Assembly: GCA_013397455.1 (NCBI GenBank)
Contig: VYZB01000272.1
Span: 757,201-821,200 of the forward strand
Direction of reading: 5' to 3'
DNA length: 64,000 nt
DNA from: Crotophaga sulcirostris
Taxonomy: Eukaryota > Chordata > Aves > Cuculiformes > Crotophagidae
The notes beneath the pieces are model-generated. The model had not been told where the DNA came from. It saw only the letters and a program-made list of their open reading frames with translations, and made no database searches. Below, one piece after another: positions 50,701 through 59,700 of the stretch; the stretch's first letter is position 1; every line of letters begins with the position of its first letter. The position numbers were made by a program, and so were the translations under genes.

Positions 50701-53700
50701 CAAGAGCAGAATTCATCGCCTTTGCTGTCTGCCCCTGTGCACCTCAGCAGGGACCCTGTCCCTGGGCTGCATGCTTCCTACACAGGGTGGCACGTTAATG
50801 TGGAGAAGGGCCTGCCAAAGGCAGGGAGATGTCTTAGGTATTTGTGTTAGCCCTGCCTACACACAAGGCGAATTTTCTCCTTGACTGAAATGTTAGCTTA
50901 GAAACAATGGACTCGTAGGCAGAGACCTTCCTTTGCTGGCTCTCAGTTCTGGGTTGACTTTCTCTGGCCAGAAAATAAACCCTTGCTATTCATTTCCACC
51001 TTCCTCAGTCAATAATGTTCCTGGAACCACTGGATTTTGCTGACTCTTGAGGAATGGTGGGTTTGTGATTTAATAATCATTCCTGAGTGAAGTCTTTGCT
51101 GGACTGATCCCTCCGGAACGCTAGCAGTGAGCACCATGGTGTGTGAGAGACAGAGACCCATGGACGTGTACACACAATAAAGATGAAAGGCTTGCATTGC
51201 AGTGGAGAGCATGGGATGGTTTCATCCTGAAATAACATCTTGCTGATACAACAAGGTCTGTTTGTTTTTCATATGTCTATTTGGGGAATGGCTCCTCTTC
51301 AAGTAAACATTCCCTTTTGCATGCAAGCACCAATATTTACCTTGACAAGATAGTTTATTATCATTCTTAATTTTATCTTCCTTTGAATGTTTCCATTCTG
51401 GTAAAACCATTGTATGGATAAACAACCTCGAGTGAACAAATTATGGAAGCTTAACACATTTCTCCTCATCAGATGAGCAGCGGTATCTGACCAGCAGCAT
51501 GTTTTTAGCTCCCTCCTCTCCTCTATCATAGAATCATAGAATGGGTTGGTTTGGAAGGGACCTCAAAGCCCATCCAATTCCACCCTGCCCTGCTGTGGGC
51601 AGGGACACCTTCCACTGGATGAGGGTGCTCATAGCCTCATCACTTATTGGTTTATGTAATGTTTATGGTTGTTTAAGCTACCTTATATTATTTAGCATTT
51701 TTAATAGGCTATTGGTGGCTAAGCGCCAAGTTCTCCATTCGTTAGGCATTGTTCCTTTCTGAAAGATGAAATGAGAAACGCCGAAATGCTGGAACAATAC
51801 CTAAGTGTAAAATCCAGGACAACTGAAAATATTTTTAGCTGTAAAGGGGATAAGGAGAAAATAATTCACAACAGAAAAGAAAGCAAAACTGTCTCAATAA
51901 CTTGATTTACCTCACTGCCGGAGTGAACCTCAGGAAATAAAAAGGCAAGCAGAGCTAACTTTTGCTGAACTCCTACCTGGCCTCATGATTCAATCTCTTT
52001 TACCAAATCCAATGGATTAAAAGAAGAGGCAGTGAATGCGCAAAGAGACAACGTGGCTCTGTCTTTCCATCCATTTCTCTGTCTCTCCGCGGAGACAATG
52101 TCCTGACAAAAAGGTGCTGCAGGCTATTTCAGAGGTGCAATATCTCGGTGGAAAGGGACTTTAGATGTTGTACTTTCAGACTAACTCTTCATTCTAGCTC
52201 TCCATTCTGTTGCTTTTATTGAACATGTGGAGAAATGAGGTGGATCTTCAGTGGTTCCTAACTAAGGTGGTGATCTAGGCGCAGTGTGGTATCACAGTAT
52301 TACAAGGTTGGAAAGGACCTCTGAGATCATCGAGTCCAACCTATAGCCTAACACCAACACCAACCCATCATCTAAACCATGGCACTGAGTGCCTCATTCA
52401 ATCTCCTCTTAAACACCTCCAGGACTGGCGACTACCACCTCCCTGGATATCCACTCATCTCAGCTAAATGTGAGGAAATGTCATCTATCCACCCTGACTG
52501 GTAAAGCAGGATCACACAAACAAGTAGAAGTCATGATAAATATGAAGTCCTTACCTGTCACTACGAGCTGCATGGTGAGGTTCTTATACAGGCCGTATTC
52601 CGCATTGCTCAGGACGATGGTGTAGTTTCCAGCATGCTTTGGTCTCACGTCTCTTATGCCCAGTCTGTACTTCGTTGGATCTGGCTCATAGCAGGTATGG
52701 TTATCCTTGATCAGTTTGCCATCTTTATACCTGTTTTGGAAGTCCCATCAAGGTTCACCATGAGCACACATGCATGTTAGCCCTCAGAAAATCCAACTGT
52801 TTACCTAGATTAGGGTGGGTAAAGGGTTATCCTTTGGAAACAGCAAGGGAAACGCGGATCTGTGATCACAGATCACCTGGAGTGCTATGGGATGGCTTCA
52901 TCCAGCAAAGAGGAAAATGATATTTATCGGATCTGAGTGAACAGTGCCTCTCACATGCTTAACTATAATCAGAAATGTTCATATAGATGCCCCCAAATTA
53001 CGCTGCATGTGCAATACTAAGTGCAGGAAATCGTGGGTTAGCCATAATTTATGTAATCTGTTTTAAAACAAGATATTAATTAATCAGAATGTTCTTTCAA
53101 TATGTACATATGACTCTGTATTTCTTGTAAGCTAAAGTCTGACCTGCAGTCAATAGGGAGGTCAGTGAGGAATCGACAGTATTACAGTGTCACAGTATCC
53201 CAGTATTACAAGGTTGGAAAGGACCTTTGAGATCATCGAGTCCAACCTTAAAATCTTCATTAAATTCATTAAATCTTCATTTGCTAAGATGACAGCAGAG
53301 CCTGCACAAGCAGACTCCTATTTGCTGCTCATCTGATATGCAGATTTGAGTTATGAATATGAAATAGGCCAGACCTTGCCACATACAGAACTTTGGGTTT
53401 GGTGGAAGGAGAAGCTGGGATCTGTGTCCTATGGCCTGAGAACGTTGGACACCTCCTGTACAGTCATTTAAATAACTGGACTGAGAGACCTCCAACATCA
53501 ACAGCTGCAGCTCTGGTGGTCCCTGGCAGTCACCCCACAGCTCCACGCTGAGCCCTGAGAACAAAGCCTTGGCAGAGAAAAGGGAGATGGTCCCCACTTC
53601 AACTCAAAAGAACAGTTCTATCTCCTAAATCACAGTATCACAGTATTACAAGATTGGAAAGGACATCTGAGATCATGGAGTCCAACCTATAACCCAACAC

Positions 53701-56700
53701 TAACACCAACTCATCATCTAAACCATGGCACTGAGTGCCTCATCCAATCTCCTCTTAAACACCTCCAGGGCTGGGACAACAGCAACAATTGGGATAACAG
53801 CAACAATTAAAAGTATCTCCTGGCAGCACTGATTTAACTTCTCTGACTAAGTATTACGGAATCTCATGCTATTTCACTGCTAAAAAAAAATCAACAAAGT
53901 GGTCTCTTTTGCTGCCTGTCAGGCCCCCTGAAAAAGCGCTCGCTCACCCAGGCTACCTTCTCTGCCAGGACAGGCAAGGCAAACCTGCCAGCTGCTGGAC
54001 AGGACTGCATGCAGTTACAACCAGGTAAAGTGTTGGAAGGGGTTTTTGAAGGCCCTCTGCAGAATGAAGCATACAAAAAACAGCAAGAGAGAGGACAAAG
54101 GGTGGAAGAGTAAAGAAAGAACTGAGCACTTCCTGGAGCTGCTGACATGTTGCCCTTCCTGTTCAACTGATCCATTGCAGTCCTGGTGGAGCTTCTAGTT
54201 TGCTCAGGAAGATTCACTGCATTGTCTGCAAGGATCTGGCACTGCTGGTGGTGCAGGATTGGAGAAAATTACTTAAAAGCTATCAAAAGAAACAATTTCT
54301 CATGTTGAGAATGTGTCCTGCAGCTTTCTGTCATGTACTGCCTCCTTGCACCCTGATCACTGCTCGCATTGGTGACTGGGCAGCCCTTCTCCAACAGCTT
54401 TCTGTTTGAATCTTCCAAACAGTTCTGTGGCCAGGGTAGATCAAACCCTTGTTTTACTTGCAGGGACATTTCTACATGACAAGGAATGAAAAATAGCCTG
54501 GGAAAGACCTATGGCTTGCCCAGCTTCACAGAGCATGTGTCAGCACAGGCAGGAGTCCCATCTCCTCAGCTGGGTTTTAAGACCACAGCTATGTGCATTC
54601 CCAGCTCTCACCTTTTATCTGTGTGGTAAGGAACAGGGAAAATCTATTCTAGTCAGGATCCCAAAAGAAGGTCAAGTATTCTTGATTTTACTCGAGATGA
54701 TTGTACTCACCAGGTGACACTTGGAGGAGGGAAGGCGTCCACCTTTGCCGCTAGTTTCAATGACTTGTGTCCAGATGTAATCTCGTAGTAAGGCCCTTTC
54801 TTATGTGAAACTGTGATGAAAGGTTTGTCTAGAAATAAAAATGAACAAGAAGATGAGTAATGGCAGCTCTGCCCCAGTACAGTGCTCACATCTTGGAACT
54901 GTGTTGTGTCTACCCTGGAATTGTGCAGTACAGCACTGCAGAAGGTCCAGACAACTGAATGGAATGCCAAGGTGTTTCTGCAGTTCTCCTCAAAGCTCAG
55001 GCACAGCCAGGAAGGTCTGTCTCTAAATGAAGGACTCTATATTGAAATCAGAGCATATACATCTGCCTTGCCCCTGGAGCACTGGATAAAAGTGCTGGGG
55101 AGCCTCTTGTTCATGGGAAAGCCAGCAGGCCCCATTATCCAGGGCATCAGCAACCACACTTTGTGCCAGCTTTTTCCAAACAGCTCAGCTCCCAGTTAAT
55201 CCCTGTCCTCAGAGATGTCTCTGTCTTGTACTCTAGTCTAAGGTTTCTTTGAAAACGGTGCTGGGTTCTGCCTCTTTCACAGATTGATCAGAGATTATAG
55301 ATCATTCATGGTTGTGTAGCTGGTTGGCAGCCTTCCTGATGCCACCTGCATATGAATAGATTTAATCATGTGGCACTATGGGATATGGTTTAGTGGTAGA
55401 GTTGGCAGTGCTGGGTTTACAGTTGGACTCAATGATCTTAAAGGTCTTTTCCAACCTAAACAATTCAGTAATTCTGTGATTATCCTTTAAGCTTAACAGT
55501 CTCTGTTGTTGGATTTTAGTCAGGCAGTGGTTGATCTCTTCTCTCAGGTGACCAGTGACAGAACTAGAGGACATGGACTCAAGCTTCCTCAGGGAAAGTT
55601 TAGGCTTGATATTAGGAAAAAGTTCTTCCCTGAAAGGGTGATTGGCCCTTGGAATGTGCTGCCCAGGGAGGTGGTGGAGTCGCCAACCCTGGAGGTGTTT
55701 AAGAGGAGATTGGATGAGGTACTCAGTGCCATGGTTTAGATGATGAGTTGGTGTTAGTGTTGGTTTATAGGTTGGACTGGATGATCTCAGAGGTCCTTTC
55801 CAACCTTGTAATACTGTGATACTGTGATTTTCAGGTTTAGTCGCAGAACTTACCGTACACTGTCACTGTGACGTTGGCCTCCAGCTTTGTCATGTTGAAC
55901 GTTTTGCATATGTACAGGCCTCCGTCTTGCATGGTGATGTTTTCAATTGTCAGGCTGCTGCGAACTTTATACACCGTGCCACTCTGGTCTATTGTCCTTC
56001 TGGGGTAAGGGTGCTGGAGGTCAGAAAAAAAGGAGGTCAAAAAGCAGCATACACTGGACTCCTTTGTTCATCATTTCGAAGTCTGATAGTAAAGAAAAGC
56101 AGTGATTCATATCGATATTGTCCTACCTCCCCATCACTAAAATAAATAATATAATGGGCAAATCAGTAGGAAGAGCCCTTGTGTGGGGTTTCATTATCAA
56201 GTCAAATAAGACAGAGAAGCAAAGTTGAACTGTGGTGCTTCTCTGCTGAAATCAGGGGATGTGTCCAAGATCAGCCCTTCTCAGGGATGAGACCCCAGGG
56301 GTCCCAGTGCAAAACTGTTCTTGGTATCTGTTGGGTCAGAGTTGGACTTGATTTTTCAAGTATTTTTTGTTGGTTTTTTTTGGTCACAGTCAGTATTCTT
56401 CTGTTTTTACAAGCTCCTACTTTCTAAAAGAAATAGGACAGAAATGCAATATATTATGACAGCCAAGGGCCAATGTAAATTCCTGTAGAGATTTAGAAAG
56501 CATTACCACTTCTGATAGGACATTTCACCCAAGATTTGGCCAAGAAATTTTGCATTTACAATGTCAGAAATCTAAGGAAGGTTTGTAGAAAACCAGCTCT
56601 CTTCCATTATATGGGGTTCAAGAAATAATTCAGTAATGTCATATTGCTTGCACTTCTATAAAGTCTATGTTATATTTTTCTTTAGTTTCTTCATCGAAAC

Positions 56701-59700
56701 CAAATTACACATTTTTTCTTTAAGTAAACAAAATAAATGAAAAATAATATTTTTTTAGGAATCACTTTTTATGCTTTTCCAAGAGCCTTAGATATTTCTT
56801 TGAAATGCATATTTTGCTGCACCAAAAAGAAACAAAAGCAATCATTTAAATTCTGAGCATCAAAAAAAACCAGAAGTAGCATCACAGATAAACGAACTGG
56901 TTTGGAAAATACCCACTATTCCCTCTGTTTTCCCTCAGGAGAACTGGAAGGTTTTAGCACATCAAGGCAGATGCTCAGGATCTACATGTTCCTCCTTCAG
57001 ATTTGATGGGGTTTTTTTGCATTGTGCAGAAAGCTTCAGAAGCTACGCTCAGAGTTTAAATTGCATTCTTCGGTGGAGATTTCAGCACATGCAATTGGCT
57101 TTTGTTTCACTTTTTCCTACTTATTAAATATCAGGATGGATGAACAGATTGTGGTTTTGTGGCTGCCTTTGAGACCTGCCTCTCTGAGGTGGGATCACTG
57201 AACAGGCTAGAAAGAATGGGACAGCTATTCTTCCCAACAAGGAACTGCTGGCTTTTCTTACAAGGATATAGTTAGCCTGAGATTTAGAAACATAGGATCA
57301 TGGAATCATAGAATCATGGAATGGTTCAGGTCAGAAGGGACCTCAGAGCTCATCCAGTTCAAACCCCCCCTGCCATGGGCAGGGACACCTCCCACTGGAT
57401 CAGGGGGCTCAAAGCCCCATCCAACCTGGCCTGGAACACCTCCAGGGATGGGGCAGCCACCACTGCTCTGGGAAACCTGGGCCAGGGCCTCCCCACCCTC
57501 ACGGCAAAACATTTCTTCCTAAGATCTCATCTCAATCTCCCCTCTTGCAGCTCAAAACTCTTCCCCCTCGTCCTGTCCCTGCACTCCCTGATCAAGAGTC
57601 CCTACTCAGCTTTTCTGGAGCCCCTTTCAGTACTGGGAAGCTGCTCTAAGGTTTTCTCAGAGTCTTCTCTTCTCCAGGCTGAACAACCCCAACTCTCCCA
57701 GCCTGTCCTCGTACAGGAGGTGTTCCAGCCCTCAGATCATCTCCGTGGCCTCCTCTGGACTCGCTCCAACAGATCTATATCCTTCCTGTGTTAAATATGC
57801 CACTTAATTCACAGCTTCAAGATGGACAGATAAGATTTACATTCATTCAAACTAAAAATACATCAGAGGTAGGCTTACACATGATTGGCTCTAGATCAGA
57901 ATAAGTAGCATTTAGGGTTTGCTGAGCCCTGTGGACACATCCTTCCATAGGATAGGGGAGACTGCATGAAAGAAGAATATAGAATTTTCATCAACTCACT
58001 CTCCCATTGGGACACGTCCATATCAGCTCAACGCGCCCATTAATGAAGGTTTCTACTTTGCATTCCAAATTGAGTCTTTCTCCTACCAGCAGTTTTCTGG
58101 GAGTTGCTTTCAGATCCAGGTTCTGAGCTCTGCCCTCTGAAATGGAAAAAGCAAAGATATAACCGTGCAGCACTCTATGCATCAGTCACTTTTAAGATGG
58201 ATTGCCTCTCTAGCATCTGCTCCTTTCACAGTTTACAAAACACCTCACCTTCTTCTGTCATTGTTATTGAAAATGTTGGAATTCCCACACAATGGAAACA
58301 TGAGGTCACTTGTATAAATCATAGAACCATAGAATCCTGGAATGGTCTTGGTTGGAAGGGACCTCAAAGCCCATCCAGCTCCACCCTCCCACTGGATCAG
58401 GGGGCTCAAAGCCCCATCCAACCTGGCCTTGAACACCTCAGGGATGGGGCAGCCAACACTTCTCTGGACAACCTGAGCCAGGGTCTCCCCACCCTCACAG
58501 GAAAACATTTCTTCCTAAGATCTCGTCTCAATCTCCCCTCTTGTAGCTGAAAACTGTTCCCCCTCATCCTGTCCCTGCACTCCCTGGTCAAGAGCCCCTC
58601 TCCAGCTTTCTGGAGCCCCTTTCAGTACTGGGAGACTGCTCTATGGTCTCCCCATGGCCTTCTCTTCTCCAGGCTGGACAACTCACACTACAATAACTGA
58701 TCACTTGGGGACACAGTGACTGCTGTATGCCTGCTTGTACTGGTGCCGTGTTCAGTTCCAGCCCTGGTTCCTCAGCTCCACAGCCATTCCCAGAAAGTTT
58801 TCCAAAGTGACTCATCCCTTTTAGTGCCTCAGGTTTTCCATCTCTGAGAAAGGGTCCATTTCCTTAAACCATGAAACACGGTTCTTCTGCCCTCTGATGA
58901 CAAGCTACCTTTCCTTCCTGAATGAGACCCCCAAATCTTGGTCTTATATATTCATTGAATCCTTTAAACTGTAAACTCTGAGATGAGCCTGGGTCATGTG
59001 CATGGTAGCCTTCACCAGACACAGGGCTGACCACTGCAGCAACACGTTACAGAGTAAGGCACTGCCCATGTCCTTTCAAGCTAAAGAGGGATGACCTCAT
59101 AGGATTTGTACTTTTGCATTCATCATTCTACTAAAAAAATAATTACTCCAACAATGAAGAAAATGAGAGAGAGATATATTTATGGGACTTTTATTTGGCT
59201 GCAATACAATTTTCAAGCCTGTTGTTTAAAGCTGAGGGCTAATTGTATAGAGGCATGCCATGATCTAATGGGAATGAAGTCATAGTAAACTCTCCTCTGT
59301 CAAAAAAACAATACATGAGGAAAGAAAGAGCATAGGTTGGAAACAAAGGAAAGAGAAATACTATTTGTTTTCATATAAATTGCCAGCACTCAAAAATTTA
59401 ATGATTAGTTGTTTCAAATTTTGGTGTTAGTGTTGGGTTATAGGTTGGACTCTATGATCTCAGAGGTCCTTTCCAACCTTTTAATACTGTGATACTGTGT
59501 GTGAAATTCAGATATTAATTCTGAGCTGAAACTTAACTGCAAATACAAGGGAAAGAGGATGGTAATTGAGAGAGAGAAACAATATAAAAAAGCAAAGGTT
59601 TGAATTAGCTGTTCAATGAGATTTTTATGCGACAATCTTGTGTGTTTGATGACCAGAAACAAAAAGAAAGCTCCTGTTTAGTTTATCCTAACCCAGTGGT

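Larger units (their letters stand above)
37865..52554 (-). other. KDRL intron 9, largest in the window
   Basis: 14.7 kb between Ig4 and Ig5 exons, holding about a dozen CR1 copies, one of the CR1-plus-flank composites, a (TTA)n run and a 22-bp duplication. The longest open frame (about 45.0-45.6 kb) is CR1. No host gene recognised. Confidence 0.8.
52731..54710 (-). other. KDRL intron 8
   Basis: Intron of 2 kb with two short CR1 tails of the 'atactgtg' family; nothing else recognised. Confidence 0.8.
54829..55853 (-). other. KDRL intron 7
   Basis: Intron of 1.0 kb with two plus-strand CR1 copies, the second ending 24 bp from the exon 7 donor. Confidence 0.8.
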
